Notes under the pieces: generated by a model
What the model was told of the DNA's origin: nothing
The model's input: only the letters and a program-made list of their open reading frames with translations
Databases searched by the model: none
In this document: one piece after another, positions 1 through 11,515 of the stretch
How positions within the stretch are numbered: position 1 is the stretch's first letter
Layout: every line of letters begins with the position of its first letter
Made by a program: the position numbers and the translations under genes
Origin: Whalleya microplaca
Taxonomy: Eukaryota > Ascomycota > Sordariomycetes > Xylariales > Xylariaceae
Assembly (NCBI GenBank): GCA_022497155.1
Contig: MU385746.1
Span: 62,001 to 126,000, forward strand
Length of the DNA: 64,000 bases
Direction: 5' to 3'

Positions 1-1962
1 GACGAGAAGACTAGATCCGGAGGTGCTGGCGTGTATTATCATTTCGACTATGTCGGCGACACGAGAAACTACAAGTGGATAAATACAATTCAGCTGGAGA
101 AGACGGCAGAACAGATGCAGCTTGCCTATGCCCACGGTGCAGATCGGATTTGGATTGTCAACGTGGGGGACCTGAAGCCCCTGGAGCTTCCGCTCAGTCA
201 CTTCCTCGACATGGCGTATGATATAGACGAATGGGGAGTCGATAACGTCGGCAATTGGATTATTGCCTGGGCAGCTCGAGAGTTTGGAGCAGAGTATGCT
301 GAAGATATAACTGACATTATGACACGTTACGGCTTGTATGCCGCAAGGAGGAAATTTGAACTGATTGAGCCATATGTATATTCTGTCATCAATTACAACG
401 AGGGCGACGCGATACTGGAACAGTGGCAGGTTTTAGCCGACGATGCACAAGCGATTTACGACGAGCTAGACGAGATTCACAAGCCTGCTTTCTTCGAAAT
501 GGTTTTGCACCCGATCCTGGGAGGTCAGATCGTACATCAAGTTCACATCGGATCCGAGAAGAACATGGTCTATGCCAACCAGCACCGAAACTCGGCGAAT
601 GACATGGTTGCAGAGGTTCTGTCTAGCTTCAACGCGGATGCTAACCTCACAGCAAGATGGGATAGCCTTCTGGGTGGAAAGTGGAAGCACATACTTGACC
701 GTAAGTAGGAATTTCGTCAAGTACTTGGAATAATAGACTTACTCGATAGCACAGAAACACATTTCGGTTACGATGGTTACTGGCAGCAGCCTATGCGCAA
801 CGTCCTCCCTGCCATGGCGTACGTTCAGACCGCGGTCTCTTCGATAGCAGGGAACGTGGGCATTGCGATTGAAGGACTAAATGCCAGTATTCCCGGAGAC
901 GACAAGTACCACGGAAATTCAGCAAGTAATCTTGTCCTTCCACCACTGGATCCCTACGGTCCTATCTCACGATGGTTCGACGTCTTCTCTCGGGGCCCTA
1001 GGAACTGCGATTGGTGGGCCGAAACAGACCTACCTTGGGTAAAACTATCACAATACAGCGGAACAGTAGGGCCTGAAAACGGCACAGATTCACGCGTATT
1101 TGTTTCGATAGACTGGGCGGGTGCACCGCAGATCATCAATGATACGACGGCCAGCATTAACTTCTCAACTGGTTGTGGCCGTGAAGGGTTCGTAAGCTGG
1201 TTTGGTGCACCGATCGTGCAACTTCCTACCAACCTGCGTACGGTTCCATCCAATTTCACGCAAGGCTTCGTAGAATCCGACAAGCACGTTGCTATCGAGG
1301 GGCCGAATTACCAGCGGATTCACACGCCGTCTAACACTTCAGACTCAGAAATCACTTACAAGATCCTCAAAAACTATGGGCGTACGTCTGGAGGTGTCAC
1401 TCTTTGGCCGCAGACTGCTTCTATCCAGACACCAGAGTCTGGGCCCGCGCTTGAATATGATCTATACCTATTCACGGACGTCTCGAAAGTCAATGTGACC
1501 TTACATCTCTCGCCGACACAGAATTACCTCTCCGACGAGAGTCCTCTTGAATTTGCCGTATCACTCTTCCCTGCTAAAGCAGAACAAGCCGAGCCGCAAA
1601 GAGTCCGCTTCGTCTCTGACAGCATCGGATCAGGCATGCCCGCAGGCTGGGGCCGGGCCGTAAGCGACGCAGTTTGGGGGCTAGATCCAGAACACAAGAC
1701 GACAACACGATGGGATGTGACGCAGGAGGGGGTCTACACACTCAGGATTTGGGCACTTGCGCCCAGTGTCATTGTGCAGAAGATCGTGGTAGACCTTGGC
1801 GGCGTTCGACCGAGCTACCTGGGCCCGCCAGAGAGCTTCCTCGTTGGTAGGGACGAAGTGGGCGTTTACAATCAGACCAGCTTTGCGGCTGGGCCTACAA
1901 CTGTCGGGCAAATTGGTCGTAGGACTAAGACTATCAAGCAGAATAGTGCTAGTGTGCGGTGA
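1..1962 (+). CDS. GH115 family glycoside hydrolase (xylan alpha-1,2-glucuronidase type), 3' part
   Basis: Partial gene, open at the left edge of the window. Exons 1-700 and 755-1962 give the last 635 residues. GH115 enzymes are about 1000 residues and remove 4-O-methyl-glucuronic acid side chains from glucuronoxylan, so roughly a third is missing. The frame opens with a YYHFDYVG block typical of the family and continues through KPAFFEMVLHPI. The intron (701-754) splits a conserved stretch: splicing at this acceptor rebuilds QTHFGYDGYWQQP, whereas the earlier AG at 749 would put the second exon out of frame. The C-terminal part from about residue 290 looks like the beta-rich accessory domain of GH115. 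Secretion is expected for the family, but the signal peptide lies outside the window. The family call is firm; the exact substrate is inferred. Confidence 0.93.
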
Positions 1963-2661
1963 AGAATTACAAGTAGATTGTAATATAAATCGTAATGTAT
2001 TGGGGCTATATGATAGCTGTCTTATAACAACATTTGAAGCTGAACAAAAACATTGTCAAACCCAATTTTAATGTCTTGTGATGTCTGCACTGCTCCAGTA
2101 CGGGTACGTGTACGGAACTGTACGTGTAGGTAATCTGTAGGGCCTTCAGCTTGTGGACCTCAGCTTCGGTGTGCCAATGTTTTTAGCTGATGACTGATAT
2201 TTCTACAGTGGGCGCGGGCTGATTGGTTCCAAGGCTGCTGAAACAGAGTCTGGGGTGCCTGGCAATTCGCAACCAATCAACCATGGGAAGTAGCTGAGTG
2301 GGTGATGACGTTGGTTGCCGTGGTGAAAGCTAGTACCAGAAATCAACAACGTTGTTGCATGGGTAAGTACATAGCTCCTTATGACGATAAGCTTCGGCAT
2401 CCTGCCTACCCAGTTGACCTTATCTTTTCTACACCATCGCAATTTCATCAAACACTCGCTCACTTGTTGACTGACTTACTAACATTATAGCCGGCGTTGT
2501 TTTGAGTTTTTGAGAATCAGACACAAGGCGAGTCTGTTTCTTGACTCACGCTACATTATTCAGGGTATTTCTGTTTGTTTATGTCGAGACCTGCAACAAA
2601 CTTCTCAGCAAAATAAAGGGAGGATTTTCTACAACACTGAGACACACCAAGGCCATCCAGC
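1963..2661. other. intergenic region between GH115 and kinesin-8
   Basis: About 700 bp holding the 3' flank of the GH115 gene and the promoter and leader of the kinesin gene. Short open frames on both strands show no family resemblance and no splice pattern. A TACGTG-rich patch lies near 2098-2130. No RNA gene or repeat was recognised. Confidence 0.6.
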
Positions 2662-5600
2662 ATGGCCATAACAGATCCGGGGGCTTCATCCATCACGGTC
2701 GCAGGTAAGAAACACTCCTACTGCAAATTGTATTGAGCGGTGCTGACTTGTTTTTCTAGTTCGAGTGCGGCCCTTCACTATCAGAGAAGCTGCACAACTG
2801 TATGTCGAGACCTGTTTCAGGGAGAAGTGAGACGATGTAGATCCTAACTAGAGCATAGGCAACGAAACGATGATGGGCAGGTGTTCCTGGGAGACGGCTC
2901 ATTGGCCGGTATCCCCACGCCTAAGCTCAAGCAATTTGGAATTCGATCAGTCGTCAAGGTGGTCGACGAGAGATGTTTGTAGGTGCTATACCCATTCGAT
3001 AGACAGATCATTATAGGCTAACGACGAGGGTGACAGAGTATTTGATCCTCCGGAAGACAATCCCGTCCAGAAGTTCTCGAGGTCTGTAGTACCAAATGGA
3101 AAGAAGGTCAAGGACCAGGTCTTTGCCTTCGACCGGGTGTTCGACGAAAACATATCACAGACAGAAGTATACGAAGCCACAACCAAGAGTCTCCTAGATA
3201 GTGTCCTCGATGGTTACAATGCCACCGTTTTCGCATACGGAGCTACGGGATGTGGTAAAACACACACAATTACGGGTACCACGCAAATGCCCGGCATCAT
3301 TTTCCTAACAATGCAAGAACTGTTCGAAAAGATTGCCGACCGCAGCGATGAGAAGCACACCGAGCTGACGTTGTCATACCTGGAAATCTACAACGAGACC
3401 ATTCGAGATTTACTTGTTCCCGGTGGTAGTAAACAGGGCCTGATGCTACGTGAGGATTCTCACCAAGCTGTCACGGTCGCTGGGCTTACCAGTCACCACC
3501 CCAAGGATGTCGGAGAAGTTATGGACATGATCGTCCGAGGGAATGAGTATCGGACGGTATCACCAACGGAGGCGAATGCGACTTCCTCGCGATCTCACGC
3601 AGTACTTCAAATAAATGTCGCCCAAAAAGACCGGAATGCAGCCGTCAACGAACCCCATACTATGGCGACTCTGAGCATCATCGATCTTGCTGGTAGCGAG
3701 CGTGCCAGCGCCACCAAAAACCGAGGCGAGCGATTGATGGAGGGCGCGAACATCAACAAGTCATTGCTCGCGTTGGGTAGTTGCATTAACGCTCTATGCG
3801 ATCCTCGAAAGCGAAACCATGTGCCTTACCGGAACAGTAAACTGACACGACTCCTCAAGTTCTCCCTTGGTGGCAACTGCAAGACGGTCATGATCGTATG
3901 TGTCAGTCCGTCGAGTGCGCACTTTGATGAAACCCAGAATACTCTACGATACGCCAACAGAGCCAAGAACATCCAGACCAAGGTTACTCGAAATGTTTTC
4001 AATGTCAATCGACACGTCAAGGATTTCTTGGTCAAGATCGACGAGCAGATGGCATTGATCAACGAGCTCAAGGCTCAACAGAAGGACGCAGAGCAGATTT
4101 TCTTCGCCAAATTTCGAAAGCAATTGGAGAAGAGAGATTTCTCTGTACGAGAAGGCGTCCAGCGAATTCGAACCGCATATGAAAACTCTCTACCAGAGCG
4201 ACAAGAAAAGGTGACATACATGAGGAAGCTTCGTGGAATCGAGCGTCGCATCAGCTTACTATCCTCCTGGGTTGCAGCATTCGATGCAGTCTGCGATGCT
4301 AAAGAGGATGAGGATGTAATGCCGACAAACCTAGCAGCCATGAGGAAAACGGCTCAGGGCATCTTGCTAGAATTAGAGAACAGCCGACATCACATTCATC
4401 AGAAGTTGGACAAGACCAATTGGGAGCGCGCTATTGACGGAGCTCTACAACATAGTATTAGCCAACTACCTGTTGGAGATGGGCACGTGGACACTGGTGA
4501 AACTGCCAGTCTGACCAGAGAGGCCGAGCTGTTGAAGTCGAATTTCGCTCGGGAAGCATACCGAGAAGTGCTAGACCAAGACAAAGCCGGCGATGCCGGA
4601 ATCATGCAGGTCCTCCTTACCGCGCAGTTCGAGATACTCACGTCGCTCTCGGAGACGATCAATATGAGTGAGGACGAGGCTATAGCGCATGCCAAGGAGA
4701 TCATCAACCGGCTGTTGGAGACTGGCTATTCAGCCGCCTCGCAGGTGGTGAAGCCCGACGGCGCCAAGATGCCAGTCGAGGCATTCCCACCAACAAAGCG
4801 TGGAACGCCGAAACGCAAGAAGGTGTCACTCATGCCCAAGGAGGCAATCAAGCCAATTTCCAATCCTGCGCTAGCAGCTTTTGCATCGTCCCAACCGGAT
4901 AAGATGTTAACATCCCCTATGAAGGGATCTCCTCGACGTCGTAAGGTTCTCAATGCACGCAAGGGCGTCTCGTTTACACCGGTGAAGAAGAAGTCACCCT
5001 CAAGACGCGCGGTGCGATGGCGCGATGATGACGGCGAATCTGGCACGTTAGCCGACTTCGAGAAGACCCCCGTGAAGAAGTATGCCTCGTCGCCCGAACG
5101 AAGCTCACCGGAGAAAGCCATGCCTACAATCCCACCTCCTCCATCGTATCTCAACAATACGAACAACGACTCTGCGGATGACTCCAGCCCTTCCCTCATC
5201 GCACCTGAGGCAAGTAGCCTCGCAGCGAAACCTAACAGATTCCAAGCGGGCTTCCTGTCAAAAGCCCGGCCGTCGACCGCTGGCGGCTCGCCAGTTGCGC
5301 CCACTATTTCCCTGAGTCTAACCTCATCATCCGAACCGGAGGAAAAAGGCAGTCCGCTGCGCAACCTGGACGTAGCACGAGCCGGTAACATCAGCTCGCC
5401 ACGGATACGGGTATCGTCAGTCAGCCCGCGCGCCTCACCAAGCTCGATCCCGGTGCCTCTCTCCAGCCTCTCCTCCTCAGACGAGAACCACCCGCCGTCC
5501 TCGGACTCGGACACGTCGACGCTGATCGACGCGTCGAAGCTGCGGTCGGCCCTGCACGCGAGCAAGAAGCCCAAGAGGATCTCGTCGCTGGCGGGGCCGG

Positions 5601-5977
5601 CCCACCTGCCCGCGAACGCTAGGCGCGTGTCGTCGATCGGCTCGCTCGGCGGCGGCGGCGCGGGTTCCCACAAGGCCAGCCACAGCTACCCGGGCCCGCT
5701 GTCGTCGAGCACGAACGGGATCTCCCGCCTGCGGCGCGGCAGCGCCGAGAGGCGCAGGAGCCCGCCCATCAGCTGCTCGCCGCCCGAGCGCGAGTCCAAG
5801 GCCTTCACGCCGGCGCAGGCCCGCCGCATGAACCTCGGAGGCAGCCTGAGGGGCGGCGGCCTCGGCAGCCCGAGTGAGCGCCGCGAGCGCATGGATGCGG
5901 GCCAGACCCGTCGCATCACTATTGGTGGCGCGGCGATGGCTGGGAATGCGCGCCGGGACAGGGGAGTCTGGCGATGA
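2662..5977 (+). CDS. KIP3: kinesin-8 (Kip3/KipB type) motor protein
   Basis: Four exons (2662-2704, 2760-2799, 2859-2978, 3037-5977) encode 1047 residues. Kinesin-8 motors walk to microtubule plus ends and promote depolymerisation, controlling spindle length and nuclear position. The motor domain covers roughly residues 14-370: VRVRPF near the start, P-loop GATGCGKT at about 136-143, switch I NATSSRSHA at about 248-256 and switch II DLAGSE at about 284-289. VVDERCLVFDPPEDN and the long loop before the P-loop match kinesin-8 rather than kinesin-1 or kinesin-5. A helical neck and stalk follows to about residue 640. The last 400 residues are low-complexity, rich in Ser, Pro, Arg and Lys, with many SP/TP sites and markedly higher GC from about 5450 on. 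The start ATG is the only one that keeps the first beta strand in frame. Confidence 0.94.
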
Positions 5978-7000
5978 AGTCGTCGGTTTTGAAGAGGCTA
6001 CCTGCTGTACCTACCTTCTTATGAAGGGTGTGTGATATTCCGAGGGCATGAGGGGTTATGGTGGATTGAAGATGCATATATTGCACAGCGGTCTGTCTAT
6101 CGTGATGAGATCAGTGACTTAGTACTTACTTAATTCGGTGTCGGGCGTCGTTTTTTTTCTTCAAGGAGTCGGCATAGTATGTCCTATTGTGCTGTGCTGC
6201 GCCTCCTACATATGATACATGAAGTGTTTCTTCATCGACGAGGCCAGTCGGTGTTGTGGTGGTGGTGGTGGTGTATTGGAGTTTCTTGTATCATTGTAGC
6301 ATTTCTGTATCAATTGCTGTCCGTCGGTCGGGTCACGATAATGCATGGGTTTTACTAGTTCATATTTGATAAAGAAGTTCTTCAACTTGTTCTGTCGTGC
6401 TTCTTATGTGCAACAGTCGAACATAGTCATGTTCGCTAGAGTACTTCTACGTTGATCGCCTACCACGAAATCTTGATTCTTTCGATTCGATATGTCGTTC
6501 TTGGGGATCAGCCGCTAGTTCTTGTGTTGAACCAATCACATTATCAATACTAGTACTTATCCCATATCACGCCCATTCTAGAAATGGAGTTCACAGGCTG
6601 TACCACATAAACCCGACAACGTTCTCGACGTCATGAATATACGTGCATGCATTTTCCGCTTAACCAGATATAACGACGTTCTCCGTGACTAGGATTGATC
6701 AGGACGTTACAGCACCGGGTGCCCAGCTGCTGATAATTGCCATATTGGGGACTTGTTACTTATCTCTTATGACATATACTCTCAAAACTCATATGTCACT
6801 AGCTTATCGTCACTGATGGCAGGGTGGAGACTGGGGTATGCATCAATACTCGATAGGACATGTCCGATAGGGCAGACCAGCTTTGTCGTAGACGATGGTG
6901 GCTTTATGTTGTACTACCGCCTCAAAAAATTCGCGATGTTGTCTATATCTTCAATTTCTCCAGTTTTTTACTCATCGTTTCTCATTAGTTTGTTCCAGCA
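5978..7000. other. intergenic region between kinesin-8 and permease
   Basis: About 1 kb with the kinesin 3' flank, a short GGT-repeat run near 6258-6273 and the upstream region of the permease. The open frame beginning at 6753 runs into the permease start in a different frame and has no family features. Nothing else is supported. Confidence 0.6.
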
Positions 7001-8824
7001 ATGGGCGAAAAGGAAGTCGAGCAAGCCACCCTTAGCGATGGCGAGGCGCAGAAGGGCACAACCGGAAATGGCGAAGTGATCCTGGGGTCCGGAGAGGTCG
7101 TCAATGCTTCTGGTCATAGGCAGGAGTTGGAAAGGAATTTTGTTAGTGACTGCTATTGAATCTCACTATGACATAGTCCGTTGGTTGACAGGTCTTCTGA
7201 CCAAGTATCTATAGAGCCTATTGACGATGTGCGCCGTCGCGGTCGTCATTGGTAATTGCTGGGCTATATCCGGGGCCACGATCGTGAGTGCTTGTCTTGA
7301 AGACCACTAGTTCTAGGTATAATATCTAACAATGAGCAGACCCTATCTATATTCAACGGTGGTTCTCCAGGTGTCATATACGAGTTGTGAGTGCGGTCCG
7401 ATATTTATACCTAACTAGGTGATTGGTTACCTAATATTTAAACTCTCTCCAGCATTGCCAGTGGCCTACTATACCTCTGCATAACAGCCAGCCTCGCGGA
7501 GCTTGCCTCCGCCATCCCCTCCAGCGCCGGCGTCTACCACTGGGCCTCGGTGACGCCAGGCCGTCGTCTTGGACGGCCCCTCGGGTTCTTTGCCGGCTAC
7601 TGGAATTCGTTCGCGTACGCCTTCGGCAGTGCCTCGCTGTCTGCCAGCGCTGGACAGGCGATCCTTGAGATGTGGGCCCTCACGCATAGCGACTATGAAT
7701 TCGAGCGTTGGCATGTGTTTGTAATATACCTTGTCATTACCTGGGCCAGCGTCGCGCTCCTGCTCTTCGGCAATAGGTGGTTGCCAGCGGTGAATAATGT
7801 CTTCATGGCCCTTGGGTTCGTAGGTTGGTTCGTCTCCATCGTTGCTGTGGCTGTTCTGCCGAAGCAAGGGGGTAGGCCTTACTCGTCCTCCGATTTTGTC
7901 TGGAGGGAGTGGCAGAATAATACGGGGTACACGAAGGACGGACTCGTATTCGTCTTAGGCATGTTAAATGGAGCTTTCAATATCGGGACGCCGGATTGTA
8001 GTACACATATGGCTGAGGAGGTGCCGAGGTGAGTTGACTTCGCCGACTCTTGGTTTAGAGAGATAAATTGACTGAAATTTAGGCCGTCGGTTAATGTTCC
8101 CATCGCCATGGGAACACAGATGACTGCCGGTTTGCTCACCACGGTTGTCTACTATATCGTTTTAATGTACTCCATTACCGACTTCGAGGCTGTTCTCAAT
8201 ACCTCTGCTCAATTCCCCCTGGCTCAGATATATTACCAAGCCTCAGGTTCGGTTGCGGGTGCGATCGGCCTGACGATTGTGGTGCTCCTGCCATTACTCG
8301 GAAGCGTCATGGGCTCCATGTTAACCGCCAGCCGTGTGTTCTGGACACTAGCTCGAGACAATGCCACCCCATTCTCGCACACTTTAGGCCAGGTCAACAG
8401 GTATTGGAAGAACCCGTTTAACGCCATCCTCTTGATCGGTTGCTTCAACACGATCATGGGCCTCATCTACTTGGGTAGCGATGTCGCTTTCAAGGCCATG
8501 GTCGGGTCATTCATAGTATTGACCACGCTGTCCTACCTGGCCGCTATTCTGCCCTTTGCGCTTCGCAAGCGTAGAGGTCTAGCTCCAGGTCCGTTCTTCC
8601 TCAAGGGAGCGTTGGGCTTTGTGGTTAGTTTTATGTCCTGTGGATTCATGTTGGTGTGGGCCGTCTTCTACTGTTTTCCGTATGAGCTCCCCGTCGATGC
8701 CGCCAATATGAATTATTCATCATTGATAGTGGGTGCTCTCACAATCCTAGTGGGTTTGTGGTGGTTCTGGGTCCAGAGCAGATATCAGGGACCTCCAGTC
8801 ATTCTCATGGGAAAGGAGAGTTGA
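7001..8824 (+). CDS. APC-superfamily amino acid/choline/GABA-type permease
   Basis: Five exons (7001-7141, 7215-7283, 7340-7386, 7453-8028, 8083-8824) encode 524 residues, the usual size for fungal members of the amino acid-polyamine-organocation superfamily. Residues 1-46 form a polar cytoplasmic tail; LERNFSLLTMCAVAVVIGN opens the first membrane segment, and about twelve hydrophobic segments follow. GGSPGVIYEF, ASLAELASAIPSSAGVYHWAS and GTPDCSTHMAEEVP are the characteristic blocks of the fungal choline/GABA/basic amino acid permease group (HNM1, UGA4 type). It should be a proton-coupled importer in the plasma or vacuolar membrane. The substrate cannot be read from sequence; choline, GABA, polyamines or amino acids are all possible. 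All exon joins keep the frame and the block order, so the gene looks intact. Confidence 0.9.
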
Positions 8825-9469
8825 ATACATTCCATAGAGATCTCTAGGAATTATATTACCACAGTGGTTCTCATTACAGTCATATCTTCCACTTTGGATA
8901 GTATTGTCTTATAGGCACGTGAAGAGCATGCTGGGTGGTTAAGGGTCTCGCACCCGTTCGACAATCCGCAACAGTCTTCCGTGGGAAGTTTTCAAAATAC
9001 TGCTTCTGTAAGTTCCTTTAAAGTTCTCACCTCCGGTATTTAGGTGTTATACCACTAGGTTTGTAAGGCATTGAAAATTCATACCCTAAGTGTCAATTGT
9101 CCGGGGTTAATGTAGCCGAGGATACTATAGCAAACCTAGCTACTCAACTTGTGATACTGTTGCGACCGTAAAAAACGTCTCATCAGACGGCTTGATCCAA
9201 TGAAAGGGTCATCTCATTACATGGTACATACTGTAGTCTTGATACCTACATTAGCCACATCGGAACTCCGAAGGCTGACTAATAGCTGCTTTACTTCCGT
9301 GAGTAATCAGGACTTCTCCTGAATAAATGCGAGAATGCCCTCGAACATAATGTAACGATGTATCGCAACCTTGCAGCTTGATATTTATACAAGGCCAATA
9401 TCTGTGAATAGGCTCGTCGCCTTTGTTAGCTAATCAAACCAATCCCCTCTGATTCTCCATTTATCAAAC
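8825..9469. other. intergenic region, no gene seen
   Basis: About 645 bp of AT-rich sequence between the permease and the EthD-domain gene. All frames are short. It presumably holds the permease terminator and the promoter of the next gene; no distinct site was recognised. Confidence 0.6.
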
Positions 9470-9957
9470 ATGTCAGCAACACTCGTGATCGCATACCCAA
9501 AGGGGTCGAACATAAAAATGGACTACTATGTCAATAAGCACATGCCTAAAGCTTTCGGCCAGCTAAAGGCGATCGGCGCAGTAAGCGTATGTATACTCCA
9601 GCAGTATTTCTTCCTTATTTTGCTGTTTTCTTGGAGGGGAACATACCTTGCCTCTTTGGCTTCGCATGGAAGCTCGAGATCACAGAACGAGCCGCATATT
9701 TGAAGGCCACTCAAGGTTATTTTTTTCGTAATCGCTGATCGTGTACGATGTAGTGGCATGTGATCAAAGTGACCCCTGGTACCGACTCGCCCTACGAAAT
9801 CATGGCTTTCATTGAGTTCAGCAGTATGGAGCAAATGGCGGCTCTTGCGGAGCCTGAATGGCAGAAAACGAAGAAGGCTGCGGCTGAGGACCTTCCGAAT
9901 TATTCTCAGCTCCCGGCTACCTCGTGGGTCGCTGAGAAGGTCGGAAGCGGGCAGTGA
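9470..9957 (+). CDS. EthD-domain (dimeric alpha/beta-barrel) small protein
   Basis: Two exons (9470-9586, 9754-9957) encode 106 residues, the normal length for a single EthD-type ferredoxin-like domain. The fold is seen in MSATLVIAYPKG at the N-terminus, then the signature DYYVNKHMP (histidine of the tY..HmP motif), then SPYEIMAFIEFSSMEQM as the second beta-alpha unit. The 167-bp intron is set by donor GTATGT at 9587 and an acceptor at 9753, which restores AVSWHVIKVTPG. Bacterial EthD assists ethyl tert-butyl ether degradation; the fungal proteins are uncharacterised small dimeric proteins, some acting as monooxygenases or cyclases. No pathway partner is next to it, so its substrate is unknown. 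Confidence 0.85.
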
Positions 9958-10120
9958 TCGCTAGGGGAGGAGAGAAAGTTTCAGATGAAGGCTGCAGTCG
10001 TTTTTGGGCTTCTTGCTGTCGGGCCTCAGACTGAAAACGACGATCTGGTATGTGAAGATGAAGCTATACATCCAGTATCTGCAAGGTATCTTCATCGTGT
10101 AACATCACCTGGTGCTTGTG
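9958..10120. other. short spacer ending in the left target duplication of the first MITE
   Basis: Spacer between the EthD gene and the inserted element. Its last 8 bp, TGCTTGTG at 10113-10120, are repeated exactly at 10527-10534 on the other side of the element. Confidence 0.7.
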
Positions 10121-10526
10121 CAGCGCTTCCAACAAATCAATTTTTTAATTGATTTGAATTGAATTGATCAATTGTGTTTTTTTTGGGATTTGATCAAATC
10201 AATTCTTAAGGATCGATTTGATTTGATAAATTGATGCCTTTCAATTTATTTTCAGATTATTTTCTGACTATACATAGACGGTATATACCAGCTATATATA
10301 AGTTATACCAGTAATATCTAAGCCACATTTAAGCCACACTTCATCCACAACTTATCTGTAGCTGCGTGGCCTATGCTGTAAGCTTTGACCACATATTTTG
10401 GTATATTAGCTCAAATCAAATCGTAAATATCGTCAATTCAAAGCGATTCCAATTTTATTTGAATTGAATTGACTCAAATCAAATTTGTGCAGTTATTTGA
10501 ATTGAATTGATTTGTTGGAAGCGCTG
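10121..10526. mobile_element. 406-bp nonautonomous DNA transposon (MITE), probably hAT-type
   Basis: The ends are perfect 20-bp inverted repeats: CAGCGCTTCCAACAAATCAA at 10121-10140 and its reverse complement at 10507-10526. They are flanked by an identical 8-bp direct repeat, TGCTTGTG (10113-10120 and 10527-10534), which reads as a target site duplication. A CAG-starting terminus with an 8-bp duplication is characteristic of hAT-superfamily elements. The interior is very AT-rich and made largely of AATTGA, TTGAAT and ATTTGA words on both strands, with no coding capacity, so movement would need a transposase from elsewhere. The exactness of the repeats and of the duplication points to a fairly recent insertion. 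Confidence 0.88.
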
Positions 10527-10840
10527 TGCTTGTGGCATTACAGATCGTGGCAAGGGGTTTAGCTTCACTTATGCGGTGATACTCCATTAGGCACATTCCA
10601 ATTCAAATGTCATGGTTATAGAAGAGGATCAAGTGTTGATCAGAACAATTATATTAGCAGGTGTACATACACCTATCAGGTAGAGATGTATATACCGAAC
10701 ATTTGAATGATACGTAAATATACTTGCATAGCATTGAATCTTCTTAGAAAGCGATCTCATTTTACTCCTTCGTGATTGGCTACAGAAGCTGCTACACACC
10801 TGTATTAATAGCGGTAATCCACTCAATCCTCCCGAGAGTA
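10527..10840. other. spacer between two MITEs
   Basis: About 310 bp with no convincing gene. It starts with the right copy of the 8-bp target duplication and ends with the TA dinucleotide at 10839-10840 that flanks the second element. Confidence 0.6.
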
Positions 10841-11187
10841 CGGAAGTGCCTTTCAAAAGAAATAACTATACCGAAACCCCTGCCGGCTGTATAGCACGTG
10901 GGGATCCGATTACAACAGCTATAGCTATAGGTCCCTATTACAATATATCTTATTTAATATAAACGGTATCTTATAGTAACTATTATTTGCTAAACTACTT
11001 ATTATATAGCGCGTGTCCTACTGTAATCTAGCGTCCGATCGCTATAATTATAAGAGGCAGATACCGTACGCAGCTTTTCTGTCGCACCAGATCGGCATTT
11101 CTGGAGCCAGCTGCAGCAGAGATCTGACAGGTGGATGATAGCCAGCAGGGGTTGTGGTATGGTCATTTCTTTTGAAAGGCACCTCCG
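10841..11187. mobile_element. 347-bp nonautonomous element with TA target duplication (Tc1/mariner- or pogo-like MITE)
   Basis: Inverted terminal repeats start CGGAAGTGCCTTTCAAAAGA at 10841 and, read from the other end at 11187 on the minus strand, CGGAGGTGCCTTTCAAAAGA. Similarity continues for about 50 bp inward with scattered differences, several of them transitions. TA flanks both ends (10839-10840 and 11188-11189), as expected for Tc1/mariner or Fot1/pogo elements. The interior is AT-rich, contains short palindromes such as AGCTATAGCT and has no coding frame. The more diverged repeats suggest an older insertion than the neighbour at 10121. Confidence 0.78.
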
Positions 11188-11515
11188 TACCCACTGCGAT
11201 AAATGGCGTTAGCCCATGTACTTATAGGCTATTTTTGGTTGATGTCATTAGTGACAGGCGATGGTGACAGCCTCTACTCGAACTCAAAATCGAATGTCGG
11301 GATTTCGTTTACATTCCTCCGCGAGACTCTGCGCCTTGAATATCTAATTTGATCGAAGCTGGAACTACGATCATTATGAATCACTTTGACAGCCTAGGGT
11401 TATTCTGAATATTACTTAATATATAAATGCTACTTCAACGTTTCAGAAATTGTTTTATCTTTCAGACAACAAGCTGAGAAAAACACAGCAGCAAGAATTT
11501 CAATAACTTCTTAAT
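11188..11515. other. upstream region of the DUF1295 gene
   Basis: About 330 bp between the second MITE and the DUF1295 start, presumably its promoter and leader. No gene or repeat is seen. Confidence 0.6.

Noticed and set aside
4726..5673. 315-codon open frame on the minus strand inside the kinesin-8 tail
   Set aside because: It is antisense to the GC-rich, Ser/Arg-rich kinesin coding sequence, which by composition leaves opposite frames open. It has no domain, and the sense frame is continuous with the motor.
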